This document shows, in pieces, positions 8,537-17,586 of a DNA stretch of 64,000 bases. Made by a program: the position numbers and the translations under genes. Position 1 is the first letter of the stretch; every line of letters starts with the position of its first letter. This stretch comes from Legionella gresilensis (GTDB taxonomy: Bacteria; Pseudomonadota; Gammaproteobacteria; Legionellales; Legionellaceae). The stretch covers positions 1 through 64,000 of the forward strand of contig NZ_CAAAHX010000003.1 of NCBI RefSeq assembly GCF_900639865.1, written 5' to 3'. Under the pieces are notes generated by a model, which was given only the letters and a program-made list of their open reading frames with translations, did no database searches and had not been told where the DNA came from.

Positions 8537-9770
8537 TGCTGCTCTCCTCTAGAATCTCTTGTAACGAGCAATTTTTTTCAATAGCTTTAGCAACCAAAGC
8601 GCCTACTTGATGATGCGCATCTCTAAAAGGTATACCTTTTTTCACTAATGTCTCTAGAAGTGCAGTTGCATCTAAATAACCATGCTCCGTTTGGTTTTTC
8701 ATCTTAGAAGTATTAAAGGTTAAGCTTTCTAAAAAAGGGGCCAGAATATTCAAACAAGATGTTAAAGTTATAACAGTATCAAATAAGCCTTCTTTATCTT
8801 CTTGCATATCTTTATTGTAAGCTAAAGGTTGTGCTTTCATCACTGTTAAAATACCCATTAAATGCCCGAAAACACGGCCAGTTTTACCACGTATTAATTC
8901 TAAAATATCTGGATTTTTCTTATTAGGCATCAGCGAAGAGCCAGTAGCAAACGCATCATCTAAGATAATAAAATTAAACTCAGTGGTTGCCCAAAGAATA
9001 AAATCTTCACACATCCTCGATAAATGCACCATAGTAATGGCAGCAGCGCTACAAAACTCCATGATAAAATCTCTATCACTCACTGCATCCAACGTATTTT
9101 CAATCACGCCTTTAAAACCTAATTCTTGCGCAACCCACTGCCTATCTAAGGGCAAACTACTGCCTGCTAAAGCACCCGCACCTAAGGGAGAAAAGTTCAT
9201 GCGTTCTTTTAAATCAATGAAGCGGCCAATATCACGTTCAAACATGTTTTTATAAGCAGCCATATACCAGCCTAAAAAAACCGGTTGCGCTTGCTGAAGA
9301 TGGGTATAGCCAGGCATTTTATCCTTAGCGTGTTTATCACGTAACTCGCTTAAAACGGTAGTAACTTGTTGCAGCAAATTAATAACTTTTTCGGCAGCTT
9401 CGCGAGTATAGAGGCGTAAGTCGAGAGCTACTTGATCATTGCGGCTGCGACCGGTATGTAATTTTTTACCAATATCTCCAATTTTTTTAATTAATAGATG
9501 CTCGATAAACATATGTATATCTTCAAATTGAACATCTAATTCATGTTGACCTGCACTAAGCTCTTGTAAGATCTCATCAAGCGCATAGCAAATCGTATCA
9601 GCGTCACTTTGCGGGATAATCTTTTGTTTGCCTAGCATTTTCGCATGTGCTTGGCTGCCTAAAATATCATAAGTATAAAGCACATGATCAAACGCTAAGG
9701 ATGCATTAAATTGAACGGTTAGCGGATGTAGGGTTTTTTTAAATCGACCGCCCCAAGTTTTATTACTCAT
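8523..9770 (-). CDS. argH: argininosuccinate lyase, short C-terminus
   Basis: Cleaves argininosuccinate to arginine and fumarate. The start at 9770 ([10 protein letters not shown]) is chosen because GGAGG lies just upstream and the family begins there; an in-frame 39-residue upstream extension is not family-like. The fumarase-superfamily signature [12 protein letters not shown] is near residue 280, [12 protein letters not shown] near 110 and HLQQAQPV near 155. The ATG overlaps the argG stop by 8 bp. At 415 residues it is about 40 shorter than the E. coli enzyme: the sequence ends soon after the DAHHQVG segment, inside the argF start region. All catalytic segments are retained, so I expect activity. 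Confidence 0.93.
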   Translation of the reverse strand: MSNKTWGGRFKKTLHPLTVQFNASLAFDHVLYTYDILGSQAHAKMLGKQKIIPQSDADTICYALDEILQELSAGQHELDVQFEDIHMFIEHLLIKKIGDIGKKLHTGRSRNDQVALDLRLYTREAAEKVINLLQQVTTVLSELRDKHAKDKMPGYTHLQQAQPVFLGWYMAAYKNMFERDIGRFIDLKERMNFSPLGAGALAGSSLPLDRQWVAQELGFKGVIENTLDAVSDRDFIMEFCSAAAITMVHLSRMCEDFILWATTEFNFIILDDAFATGSSLMPNKKNPDILELIRGKTGRVFGHLMGILTVMKAQPLAYNKDMQEDKEGLFDTVITLTSCLNILAPFLESLTFNTSKMKNQTEHGYLDATALLETLVKKGIPFRDAHHQVGALVAKAIEKNCSLQEILEESSNGIS

Positions 9771-10980
9771 TTTTTCCTCCATGTACCATACCAAAGACTT
9801 TTGCAGATAAAGAAAATAAGTTAATAAAACCTGCTGCGTCTTGTTGATTATAAACTTCGTCTTCTTCGAATGTGGCAAAGGCAGCATGATGGAGACTGTA
9901 GGGGGAGGTCATACCACAAGGTATAATGTTGCCTTTAAACAGTTTAAGGGTAACGGTGCCGGTCATATATTGTTGAGTCACCGTAACAAACGCATCCAGT
10001 GCTTCGCGCGTCTGTGAAAACCAACGCCCTTCATAAACTAAATTAGCATAGGTGCCTTGTAATGATTGCTTAAGATGTAAAGTTGCTTTATCAAGGCATA
10101 AGCTTTCTAGCATTTTATGGGCTTTATAAAGCACTGCCGCCGCGGGTGCTTCATATACACCACGAATTTTCATCCCAACGAGCCGGTTTTCTATAATGTC
10201 GGCAACGCCAATACCATGGTTGCCACCTATTTCATTAAGTAACTTTAAAAGTTGAACAGGCGATAATTGTTGATTATTAATAGCCACGGGCACACCGTTA
10301 TTAAACTCAATACTAAGTTGCTCTGGCTGATCAGGCGTTTGCTCAAGAGGCTTTGTCATCAATAATACATCATCAGGGCAACTTTGCGCTGGATCTTCTA
10401 ATACGCCGCCTTCATGAGAAATATACCAAATGTTATGATCACGCGAATAAGGTGCTTTGGGGGTCAGACTTAATTCAATGCCATGTGCTTGTGCATATTC
10501 AATGGCTTGCTGCCTTGACTTTATTTCCCATGTTCGCCAAGGTGCAATTACTTTTAATTGTGGTGCTAAGGCGTTAATCGTATATTCAAAGCGTACTTGA
10601 TCATTGCCTTTTCCTGTTGCACCATGGGCAATTGCTTGGGCGTTTTCTTTTAGGGCAACTTCCACAAGCTTTTGAGCAATTAAGGGCCTTGAAATGGTTC
10701 CTAAAATATATTGATCTTCGTATAAAGCCCCTGCTTTCATTAAAGGCCATAAGTAATCTGTAACAAACGTTTCTTGTACATCTAAAACTAATGCTTTAGC
10801 CGCGCCACTTTTTAGAGCCTTTTTTTGAATAGCTGCTAAATCTTCTTGTTGTCCCAAATCGCAAATTACGGCAATAATTTCGGCATTTTTATAATTATTT
10901 TTTAACCATGGGATCATAACAGAAGTGTCTAAGCCACCAGAATAAGCCAAAACAATTTTGTTAATCGTTGCATTCATCAT
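9763..10980 (-). CDS. argG: argininosuccinate synthase
   Basis: Joins citrulline and aspartate using ATP. The N-type ATP-pyrophosphatase loop AYSGGLDTS is at residues 12-20, and the family motif [13 protein letters not shown] is near 118. The 405-residue length is that of the common bacterial short form. Two tandem ATGs (10980, 10977) follow GAGGAG; the second has the better spacing, so the true start may be one codon in. The gene begins 42 bp after argB ends, the largest gap in the operon, and overlaps argH. Confidence 0.96.
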   Translation of the reverse strand: MMNATINKIVLAYSGGLDTSVMIPWLKNNYKNAEIIAVICDLGQQEDLAAIQKKALKSGAAKALVLDVQETFVTDYLWPLMKAGALYEDQYILGTISRPLIAQKLVEVALKENAQAIAHGATGKGNDQVRFEYTINALAPQLKVIAPWRTWEIKSRQQAIEYAQAHGIELSLTPKAPYSRDHNIWYISHEGGVLEDPAQSCPDDVLLMTKPLEQTPDQPEQLSIEFNNGVPVAINNQQLSPVQLLKLLNEIGGNHGIGVADIIENRLVGMKIRGVYEAPAAAVLYKAHKMLESLCLDKATLHLKQSLQGTYANLVYEGRWFSQTREALDAFVTVTQQYMTGTVTLKLFKGNIIPCGMTSPYSLHHAAFATFEEDEVYNQQDAAGFINLFSLSAKVFGMVHGGKNE

Positions 10981-11022
10981 TTTCTCCTCAGTTACCTGCT
11001 TAAACTGGACAATTAATTCATT

Positions 11023-11847
11023 TTATTTTTGTTTTTTTAAACATAATGTGCCAGGGTTTTGTTGATGTAAAATTGCGTTAGTTAAAATATGTTGCTGCAT
11101 GCCATTGGCAATCATGACTTGATCTAAGTTATGCTGCAGCGCCTTTAAAATAGCATTGACTTTTACGAGCATACCATTGCTAACAATGCCGTTGTTTACC
11201 AATTCTTGCAAATTATTTTCTGAAAGGGTTGCTAATAACTGGCCATCATTATTATAAATACCGTCTTGATCGGTTAAGTAAATTAACTGATCAACAGCTA
11301 AGGTGCTAGCTAGATGACAGGCTGCCATATCACCATTTATATTGACAGCATTACCTGTAGCATCAATGCCGATAGTGGCAATCACAGGGGTAATTTGGTT
11401 TGTCAGTAAGTGATAAATATCGTGGGGATTAACTTGCTTTACCTCACCAACAAAACCATATTTATTATCTAAATAATCGCATTGCAGCATGTGATTTTCA
11501 GCGCCTGATAAGCCAGCTGCTTTTATGCCAAATTTATTGAGTATCCTGACTAACATCTGATTGACTTGCCCACATAAAACCATCTCTATAATTTTCATGG
11601 CCGAGCTTGATGTCACCCTTAGTCCTTCAATAAATTTAGACTCAATACCATAAACTTTCAGTGCTTCATTAATCGCTTTACTACCACCATGCACTAAAAC
11701 AATTTGATAACCATTTGCAAGGATTGTTTTAATATCGCTAACTAGGGCAAGAGCTGACTCAAGATTATGGAGAATAGAGCCACCTATTTTAACTAAAATA
11801 AGTTTGCTGGCTACAGTACGAATATAGGAATGTTTTAACGAATTCAT
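11023..11847 (-). CDS. argB: acetylglutamate kinase
   Basis: Phosphorylates N-acetylglutamate. The amino-acid-kinase glycine loop VKIGGSIL is near residue 20, VLVHGGSKAINEAL near 51 and NINGDMAACHLA near 169. The C-terminal MLVKVNAILKAL helix matches the ATP/regulatory region. At 274 residues it has no long N-terminal helix of the arginine-sensitive hexameric type beyond about 14 residues, so feedback inhibition is uncertain. It overlaps argJ by 4 bp (ATGA). Confidence 0.94.
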   Translation of the reverse strand: MNSLKHSYIRTVASKLILVKIGGSILHNLESALALVSDIKTILANGYQIVLVHGGSKAINEALKVYGIESKFIEGLRVTSSSAMKIIEMVLCGQVNQMLVRILNKFGIKAAGLSGAENHMLQCDYLDNKYGFVGEVKQVNPHDIYHLLTNQITPVIATIGIDATGNAVNINGDMAACHLASTLAVDQLIYLTDQDGIYNNDGQLLATLSENNLQELVNNGIVSNGMLVKVNAILKALQHNLDQVMIANGMQQHILTNAILHQQNPGTLCLKKQK

Positions 11848-13046
11848 GAAACGTACTCCGCATTAATTTTGACGTATTTATCTGTTAAATCACATCCCCA
11901 AGCGGTTGCTTTGTTCTGACCCTGAAAGAATTTAATCTCAATAACAACTTGATCTTTCGCTAGTAATTCTTTAAACGCAATTAAGTTAACATTCGTATTT
12001 ATTTTATCCTGTGCAAATAAAGTGATCCCTTGTATGGCAATTTCACATTGATTAAGCATGTTTTCCGTAATCGCTTCATTACCAATGCGAGCAATAATTC
12101 GCCCCCAGTTAGGCGATTGACCATACATTGCAGTTTTAATTAAGGGGCTAGTGATAATTGCTTTAGCGACAGCTTTGGCCTGACTTTCTGTAGCAGCACC
12201 ACTGACTTTCGCTTCAATTAATTTTGAGGCTCCTTCGCCATCACGGGCAATACTTTTTGCCAGAATAATGGCTACTTCTAATAGTGCTTGATAAAAAATC
12301 GTTTTATCTTGAGTAGTATCAGGGGAAACATGGCTATTACCATTCGCCATTAAAAATACACAATCATTGGTCGATGTTTCACCATCAACACTAATCATAT
12401 TAAAACTTTGATCACAGACTTGCTTTAACCAACATTGTGCTTCGGAAACATCAAGTTTAGCATCCGTTAATAAATAGCCTAACATGGTAGCCATATTAGG
12501 ATGAATCATGCCAGAGCCCTTGCAAATGCCAGTAATGCGTATCGTACCTTGCGAAAGTGCCACGTCTTTATAAACTGTTTTAGGCACTAAATCAGTGGTT
12601 AAAATTGCAGTGGCAAAATTCTCAGCAATATCGGTGGTTTTTTGAACTAAAGCTGGTATAGCTTGGGTAATTTTTTCAATAGATAAAGGTTTACCAATGA
12701 CCCCTGTAGATGCTGTCAGTATTTGTTTGGGACTACAACTTAAATTATTAGCCAGGGTTTGCGCCATGCTAAGATTATGAACAACACCATCATCACCCGT
12801 AGCAGCATTCGCCTCACCACTATTGGTAATAATGGCTTTAATATTATTAGCAGGTAAATGTTGCTCACAATACTTTACAGGGGCTGCTTTACAATGATTT
12901 TGGGTAAAAACACCGACTGCCACAGCAGGCGTGTTAGAAATGATTACGCCTAAGTCAGGTCGATACAGGCGAACACCACAATTTATTCCTCCTGCTTTAA
13001 AACCGGTTGGTAATTTAGTTCTAAAAATGCCAGAACCAAGGATCAT
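11844..13046 (-). CDS. argJ: glutamate N-acetyltransferase / ornithine acetyltransferase
   Basis: Transfers acetyl from acetylornithine to glutamate, recycling the acetyl group; bifunctional members also use acetyl-CoA. The self-cleavage and nucleophile site is in MATML at 185-189, with Thr187 as the expected N-terminal nucleophile of the beta chain. GVFTQNHCKAAPV at 45-57 and the C-terminal EYVS are typical. The 400-residue length is normal. It overlaps argC by 4 bp and argB by 4 bp. With argJ present, a separate argA and argE are not strictly needed; neither is in the window, nor is argD. Confidence 0.95.
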   Translation of the reverse strand: MILGSGIFRTKLPTGFKAGGINCGVRLYRPDLGVIISNTPAVAVGVFTQNHCKAAPVKYCEQHLPANNIKAIITNSGEANAATGDDGVVHNLSMAQTLANNLSCSPKQILTASTGVIGKPLSIEKITQAIPALVQKTTDIAENFATAILTTDLVPKTVYKDVALSQGTIRITGICKGSGMIHPNMATMLGYLLTDAKLDVSEAQCWLKQVCDQSFNMISVDGETSTNDCVFLMANGNSHVSPDTTQDKTIFYQALLEVAIILAKSIARDGEGASKLIEAKVSGAATESQAKAVAKAIITSPLIKTAMYGQSPNWGRIIARIGNEAITENMLNQCEIAIQGITLFAQDKINTNVNLIAFKELLAKDQVVIEIKFFQGQNKATAWGCDLTDKYVKINAEYVS

Positions 13047-14122
13047 AGGCCCCCCTGTAATGATAAAAGCCCTGTATGAAGGGGTAAATTAAATAAAGCG
13101 TTTAAATTTTCTATTGCTTGACTGGCTGCACCTTTTAATAAGTTATCAAGTGATGCAAATAAGGTAATTTGGCCATCCTGCACGAAAAAACCAATATGAC
13201 AGTTTGGCGTACCAATAACCTGATTGAGAGATAAAATAAACAGGTTATCTATTGTTTCTTGCCCTACCGCCTGATAATGAACGAAAGGATAATCGTGGTA
13301 TGCATCTTGATAAGCTTGACTAATTAACCGAATTATATCGGTATCGGTTAAGCCCACTGGGGCTTGACCGTAGATATTCATTGTAATACCTCTAGCTATA
13401 GGTAGAAGTGATGTCGTTAATCGAATAGTGACGTCTTTTCCACCGATAGCCTTAAGCGCATTTTTAATTTCAGGTATGTGTTGATGGTTTCCTATTTTAT
13501 AAGGCAGAAAATTATTTGCCATTTCACAAAACATTAAATGAGGGTTGGTTTGTTTTCCACTACCTGACACGCCTGATTTAGCATCAATAATGAGTGTGCT
13601 TTGATTAAGAATATTTGCTTTCAGTAAAGGGAGTAAGCTTATTAAAGCACAAGTGGCATAACAACCTGGATTAGCAATTAATCGATGGCTTGCCTGTGAT
13701 GTTACCCAGGGCGTTAAACCATAACAGGCTTTTTCAATTAAAGAAGGTGCCCTATGTTTTAACCCATACCAGGTTGAAAACTGTTGTTCTGATAAGCGAA
13801 AGCCGCCACTTAAATCAATAATACAAATCTCGCTGTTAATTAAGCTGTTAATTAATAGGTCTGCAATTTCAATAGACACTGCAGCAGGTGTGGCTAAAAA
13901 TAAGACATCAATTTTCCCAGGATGCTGCTTGATGAATTCATAACTATAAACTGGAATATTTTGTCGCTTTAACACTGGTAATTGCTGATATAGCTCAACT
14001 TGTGTTTGCCGACTAAACGCAGCAACTAAGTTTAAATAGGGATGAATTTTCACTAACTGCATTAAAACTTGACCGCTATACCCTTGTATACCAGCAATAG
14101 CAACATTAATTATAGAACTCAT
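13043..14122 (-). CDS. argC: N-acetyl-gamma-glutamyl-phosphate reductase
   Basis: NADPH-dependent third step of arginine synthesis. The nucleotide loop GIQGYSGQ is near residue 11 and the catalytic cysteine lies in NPGCYATC (Cys154). The start at 14122 is preferred to an upstream ATG at 14146 because it begins just before the Rossmann strand and leaves room between the ARG boxes and the coding region; neither start has a strong ribosome-binding site. First gene of the operon, facing the divergent argR across paired ARG boxes. Confidence 0.94.
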   Translation of the reverse strand: MSSIINVAIAGIQGYSGQVLMQLVKIHPYLNLVAAFSRQTQVELYQQLPVLKRQNIPVYSYEFIKQHPGKIDVLFLATPAAVSIEIADLLINSLINSEICIIDLSGGFRLSEQQFSTWYGLKHRAPSLIEKACYGLTPWVTSQASHRLIANPGCYATCALISLLPLLKANILNQSTLIIDAKSGVSGSGKQTNPHLMFCEMANNFLPYKIGNHQHIPEIKNALKAIGGKDVTIRLTTSLLPIARGITMNIYGQAPVGLTDTDIIRLISQAYQDAYHDYPFVHYQAVGQETIDNLFILSLNQVIGTPNCHIGFFVQDGQITLFASLDNLLKGAASQAIENLNALFNLPLHTGLLSLQGGL

Positions 14123-14150
14123 GAATAAAAATCCAAAAAATAACAAAAAT

Positions 14151-14189
14151 ATTGATTAAATATTCAGTATTATTGAATATTAACTGACT
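14151..14189. promoter_or_regulatory. tandem ARG boxes at the argC operon promoter
   Basis: Two 18-bp ARG-box-like sites lie 3 bp apart (cores TGATTAAATATTCA at 14153-14166 and TGAATATTAACTGA at 14174-14187). They match the TGAAT-N4-ATTCA core with one and two mismatches. The centre-to-centre distance is exactly 21 bp, the arrangement known for hexameric ArgR in E. coli. They overlap the likely argC -10 region. Confidence 0.75.
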
Positions 14190-14205
14190 AAAAAATTTTT
14201 TACAA
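14177..14205 (-). promoter_or_regulatory. candidate argC operon promoter
   Basis: On the minus strand TTGTAA (14205-14200) and TAATAT (14182-14177) are separated by 17 bp. The -10 is weak (4 of 6) and lies inside the second ARG box, as expected for repression by ArgR. Confidence 0.4.
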
Positions 14206-14212
14206 GCATAAT

Positions 14213-14242
14213 TTAACAATTTATGCATTTTTATGGCATAAT
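14213..14242 (+). promoter_or_regulatory. candidate argR promoter
   Basis: TTAACA (14213-14218) and CATAAT (14237-14242) each match sigma-70 consensus at 5 of 6 positions with an 18-bp spacer. The -10 abuts the best ARG box of the window, so argR is probably autoregulated. Confidence 0.6.
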
Positions 14243-14281
14243 AATGAATAAAGATTCATTATTTGTGAATTAAAAAAAGGA
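14243..14281. promoter_or_regulatory. tandem ARG boxes at the argR promoter
   Basis: AATGAATAAAGATTCATT (14243-14260) is a palindromic ARG box with perfect 7-bp arms. A second weaker box (14264-14281) keeps only the left half TGAAT at 14266-14270. Its centre is 21 bp from the first, the same spacing as the argC-side pair. Confidence 0.75.
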
Positions 14282-14289
14282 TTAATACC

Positions 14290-14766
14290 ATGGCAAATTT
14301 AGTTTCTCGTAAAGAGGATCAAGAGCAAAATTTAGTTGATGATCTGCGGCAATTGCTTTTGGAAGGCAATGTGACTACTCAAGAAGATATTTGTGCGGCA
14401 TTGCAAGCAAAGGGTCATTATGTGAATCAGTCGAAAGTCTCGCGGTTGATTCACAAACTTAATGCGATTAAATCAAAAAATGAATTAGGCCAAATCGTTT
14501 ATCGACTGGCAAGAGAACCTGCGCCCCCTACTACCTCTAGTCAATTATCAAATTTAATTATCGATGTTGTTGCTAATGAAACGATTATAATTGTTAACAC
14601 CAGTCCTGGTGCTGCGCAGTTAGTCGCTCGGATTTTAGATTATCATCGTGATAAAATTCAAATTTTGGGCACCATTGCTGGTGATGATTCTATTTTTATT
14701 GCGCCTAAATCAATAAAAGCAATTAATAATTCCTACAAGGAAATAAAAAAGCTTTTATTAATTTGA
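14290..14766 (+). CDS. argR: arginine repressor
   Basis: Arginine-dependent hexameric DNA-binding repressor. Residues about 10-75 form the winged-helix domain, with NQSKVSRLIHKL as recognition helix region. Residues 90-158 form the oligomerisation and arginine-binding domain, with NTSPGAAQLVARILD and the acidic GTIAGDDSIFI motif whose paired aspartates bind arginine. At 158 residues it is normal. Divergent from the arg operon it should control, with ARG boxes on both promoters; an AAAAAGG ribosome-binding site precedes the ATG. Confidence 0.94.
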   Translation: MANLVSRKEDQEQNLVDDLRQLLLEGNVTTQEDICAALQAKGHYVNQSKVSRLIHKLNAIKSKNELGQIVYRLAREPAPPTTSSQLSNLIIDVVANETIIIVNTSPGAAQLVARILDYHRDKIQILGTIAGDDSIFIAPKSIKAINNSYKEIKKLLLI

Positions 14767-14816
14767 TGCCACTCTAGCAAAGAGGTATTAAACCGTTTAA
14801 AGGGAAACCATGAGTA

Positions 14817-16121
14817 TTATTGAAGGTCAATAACTTCACCTTCTGTATTAGAGCTAGTAGGAATCGTACTAACTTCTTCTTGTTTGCTCTTACCAAAAAA
14901 TCCAAACCCTGGTGTTGCTGAAGAGTTTATAGACGATAATTCTCTTGCGTGTGCTTGGTTAAGAGAGGCAGGTGTTGCTGAGGAGCCTATAGACGATAAT
15001 TCTCTTGCACATTCTCGGCTAGCAAAGGCAGCAGAAGAGGATTGATTACCGCTAATTTTTTCCTGATTTAATTTCTCCATGCCACCTATAATTTTACTAT
15101 CAGTAGATAACGATTGTGATCGTACTTGTAGAATTTCTCCATCTAAATCTTCTAATTTAGAAGACTCTAGGCTTAGCTCTTCTCTGGTTAGTTTATTCTC
15201 CTCTTTCTCTTCTTCTTTACCATTGCCACCTTGTTTAGAAACTTCACCGTTTATATCTATATATGATTCAGGCGTATCAAGCCTTAATCCTTTTGCTGTA
15301 GTATGTTCAGTGCTTACAAGTATACATGCTCGGGGTATATACGTTACTAATGTAGGCTTACTTTCGCCTGCATAACCATAACTTGATTTAGTGCCTTTTA
15401 AATTAAACTGAAGATATGTTAATTTTTCTCCTACCATAGTTTTCATATCATCTATAGTTAAATCTGTTTTTCCAGTAGGTAGATCTAGCTTACATTCACC
15501 AGTATAAACATAGTCCTTTTTATGAACAATAATTTTTAGCTCATTTTCCAAATATTTCGCTACCTTTTGAGCAAACATTCTAACGCCTGGGTGATTACTA
15601 TCTCCATAATCCATAATACCCAATATGAATATAATTTGCACAGGTTTTTTATTCTCATCCTCTCCTGTAAGTACGACATAAGCATAAGCAAATTCATTAG
15701 GACCGGAATAAGGTGTTTTTTGTTTTAATAAAAAAGAATTACCGTCGCGCGATGACTTAAAGATCCCTGCGTATTCCATAATACCATTCTTATTTAATAC
15801 TATGAAACTAATCCTATTTATGCCTTCCTTATCTAAAAAACGCGGATTTTTATGACTTTTTTGTCTTTTATTGATATCGATATTATTGTTGTTATTGTTA
15901 TTATCCTCTAATAAACCACCCTCTTTTTCCGGATCATTTTTTGCTCTTTTTTTACTATTTCTAGGAGAGGCTTGTGAATTTGTCGATCCTGAATTTTCAC
16001 TATTTTCTGAAAAGCTTTTTTCACTTGTAGAATCAGCGAGCATAGCTGCAGCTATAGAATTCTCTACTTTAGATGTATTGGTTGTTGATGATAAATTTTC
16101 TCTTTCTATTGGTTCTTGCAT
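14817..16121 (-). CDS. disordered-tail protein, paralogue of the gene at 43.3 kb
   Basis: Unknown function, 434 residues from the ATG at 16121; a TTG further up is less likely. The N-terminal 95 residues are Ser/Asn-rich with an eight-Asn run and basic clusters (KKRAK, KRQK). Residues about 100-265 form a globular domain sharing ordered motifs with the other copy: LNK-GI near its start, a Q(I/L)IF strand, D-S-HP-V, and YIPRAC at its end. The remaining 170 residues are Ser/Glu-rich and disordered, with two near-identical ARELSSI-SSATP segments. No signal peptide. The basic clusters could serve nuclear targeting if the protein is delivered to a host, but that is speculation. Confidence 0.75.
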   Translation of the reverse strand: MQEPIERENLSSTTNTSKVENSIAAAMLADSTSEKSFSENSENSGSTNSQASPRNSKKRAKNDPEKEGGLLEDNNNNNNNIDINKRQKSHKNPRFLDKEGINRISFIVLNKNGIMEYAGIFKSSRDGNSFLLKQKTPYSGPNEFAYAYVVLTGEDENKKPVQIIFILGIMDYGDSNHPGVRMFAQKVAKYLENELKIIVHKKDYVYTGECKLDLPTGKTDLTIDDMKTMVGEKLTYLQFNLKGTKSSYGYAGESKPTLVTYIPRACILVSTEHTTAKGLRLDTPESYIDINGEVSKQGGNGKEEEKEENKLTREELSLESSKLEDLDGEILQVRSQSLSTDSKIIGGMEKLNQEKISGNQSSSAAFASRECARELSSIGSSATPASLNQAHARELSSINSSATPGFGFFGKSKQEEVSTIPTSSNTEGEVIDLQ

Positions 16122-16484
16122 GATAATAAATACCAATTAATTTTAAACTTTATTAAGGTTAATGTAGCATATAAATATTAAGGCAAAGTTAACATTTTTT
16201 ATTGTTTAAAATATTTTTTAATAGTGCATTTATTTTTAATTATTTATCTAGAATTTATAATTGATTTTTACCAATTTATTCAACAATTTATGAAATTAAT
16301 TTAATTTTTTTAGAGCATAAAAAACTTGCTTATTTGTTTAATTTAGACCTTAATTTTAATCGAAAAAGAAAGTATTAAATTAGCAATTATACCATTGGTG
16401 ATCAAATATTATACATTTAGAATTTACTTAATACGGCCTTAAGGATATGTGTTTATAATGGAACAAAGCCAATCGGAGATTATC
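16122..16484. other. AT-rich intergenic region, no gene seen
   Basis: Divergent gap between the disordered-tail gene and the small gene at 16485. It is extremely AT-rich, without stem-loops or open frames of note, and probably holds the promoters of both genes. Confidence 0.4.
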
Positions 16485-16685
16485 ATGACAAGCAAGAAAC
16501 CCACTAACCCCAATGAGTATGAATTAATAGATTATTTGGATATACCTATGTTAAGAACTGAGCCAGTCCAAAACAAAAAACCAGTTATATTCTCACAAGC
16601 GGAACTTAATGTTTTACTTAATTGTGTAAGCGATATAGAGCAAAAAGTTTTAACTAAAAAAGTTATTAATACTAAAAAACATTAA
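16485..16685 (+). CDS. small hypothetical protein, 66 aa
   Basis: Not recognised. The start at 16485 is chosen because GGAG lies six bases upstream; in-frame GTG (16449) and ATG (16458) starts lie further up and are less well placed. The protein is polar, with a Lys-rich C-terminus and one likely helix at residues 37-58. No membrane segment. Followed by a strong hairpin. Confidence 0.5.
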   Translation: MTSKKPTNPNEYELIDYLDIPMLRTEPVQNKKPVIFSQAELNVLLNCVSDIEQKVLTKKVINTKKH

Positions 16686-16710
16686 TCTAAACATTTCATC
16701 TTTTAATCTA

Positions 16711-16746
16711 GAAAGCTTAAGCTGATTACCAATCACTTAAGCTTTC
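16711..16746. terminator. strong hairpin between convergent genes
   Basis: GAAAGCTTAAG (16711-16721) pairs with CTTAAGCTTTC (16736-16746). Inside, TGATT and AATCA also pair across a 3-base loop with one bulged C, giving about 16 base pairs. It sits between two converging genes and may terminate both, although no run of T follows on either side. Confidence 0.5.
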
Positions 16747-16798
16747 ACCATTCGCCTTCCTTAAACCAATTAATTCCACGCAAAAATAATATTAGAAT

Positions 16799-17422
16799 TT
16801 AAATTAAAATTTCCACAACATGAGCTAGCCAGCGATTATTAGCAATATTGATAATGGTATTGGTTCGACCGTATAATTTCTTATCTTTTTCACAATTTGT
16901 TAAGGCTAACAAGGCTTCATCACATTGCATGGCAAAATAAGTACGCCCTTGTGTAGTTATCTTAATGTCATAGTTTAATAACAATTGACCAAAAGGGATG
17001 TTAGTATGCAAAACCTGGTTTTTTATTTGTTCAGGTAAGGCTGCAAAATTCATAGTAATAAACGCTAATTCAATTACTTTTGTTACCTTGCTATTTAAAA
17101 TATTTGATTTCTTATTTTTATTAATAAGCATCACTATAGTGCGCGAGTAAGTTTGCTCATATATATTTTTATTAGCCATTAACGTTTGAATAATAGGTTT
17201 TTGTTGATAATATTTTTTAAGAGCAGGTGTTAACAAAGGTTGGCTTAATAAATAGCGGTATGGCTGAGGGAGGCTCTCTTGATTAAGTTTTTGCACCGTC
17301 TTATGAGTATTAAAAAAAGAAATTACCTGATAATCGGACGTGTGCTCAATAGGTACAGATAACGACATAGCATAAGAGACAGTCGAAAGATTAAGAAGAA
17401 AAAAAATAACTTTTTTAAACAT
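16799..17422 (-). CDS. exported hypothetical protein, 207 aa
   Basis: Unknown. The first 19 residues (MFKKVIFFLLNLSTVSYAM) form a Sec signal peptide with likely cleavage near Ala18, so the protein is periplasmic or secreted. The mature part has mixed alpha/beta composition and two cysteines (in QCDEAL and TNCEKD) that could form a disulfide. GGGAG just before the ATG supports the start. No family recognised. Confidence 0.7.
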   Translation of the reverse strand: MFKKVIFFLLNLSTVSYAMSLSVPIEHTSDYQVISFFNTHKTVQKLNQESLPQPYRYLLSQPLLTPALKKYYQQKPIIQTLMANKNIYEQTYSRTIVMLINKNKKSNILNSKVTKVIELAFITMNFAALPEQIKNQVLHTNIPFGQLLLNYDIKITTQGRTYFAMQCDEALLALTNCEKDKKLYGRTNTIINIANNRWLAHVVEILI

Positions 17423-17586
17423 AAACTCCCTAGCCTAATTAACTTAAGTACTGGTAGAAAAGCAGCAACTTTAACATACTTACCTGTATTTAGGAGGTAA
17501 CCTATAAGATTCTAATCAACTATCCTTTTTTATTAACTCAGTTAATGTTTTAATAGGATTTAATTTCTTTTATAAAGCTTTAACCT

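Noticed and set aside
9771-9887. 39-codon N-terminal extension of argH
   Set aside because: It lies within argG, is not family-like, and the ATG at 9770 has GGAGG in front.
15871-16140. Leu-rich frame on the plus strand
   Set aside because: It is the antisense of the Asn-repeat region of the disordered-tail gene; Leu runs are a by-product of AAT/AAC repeats.
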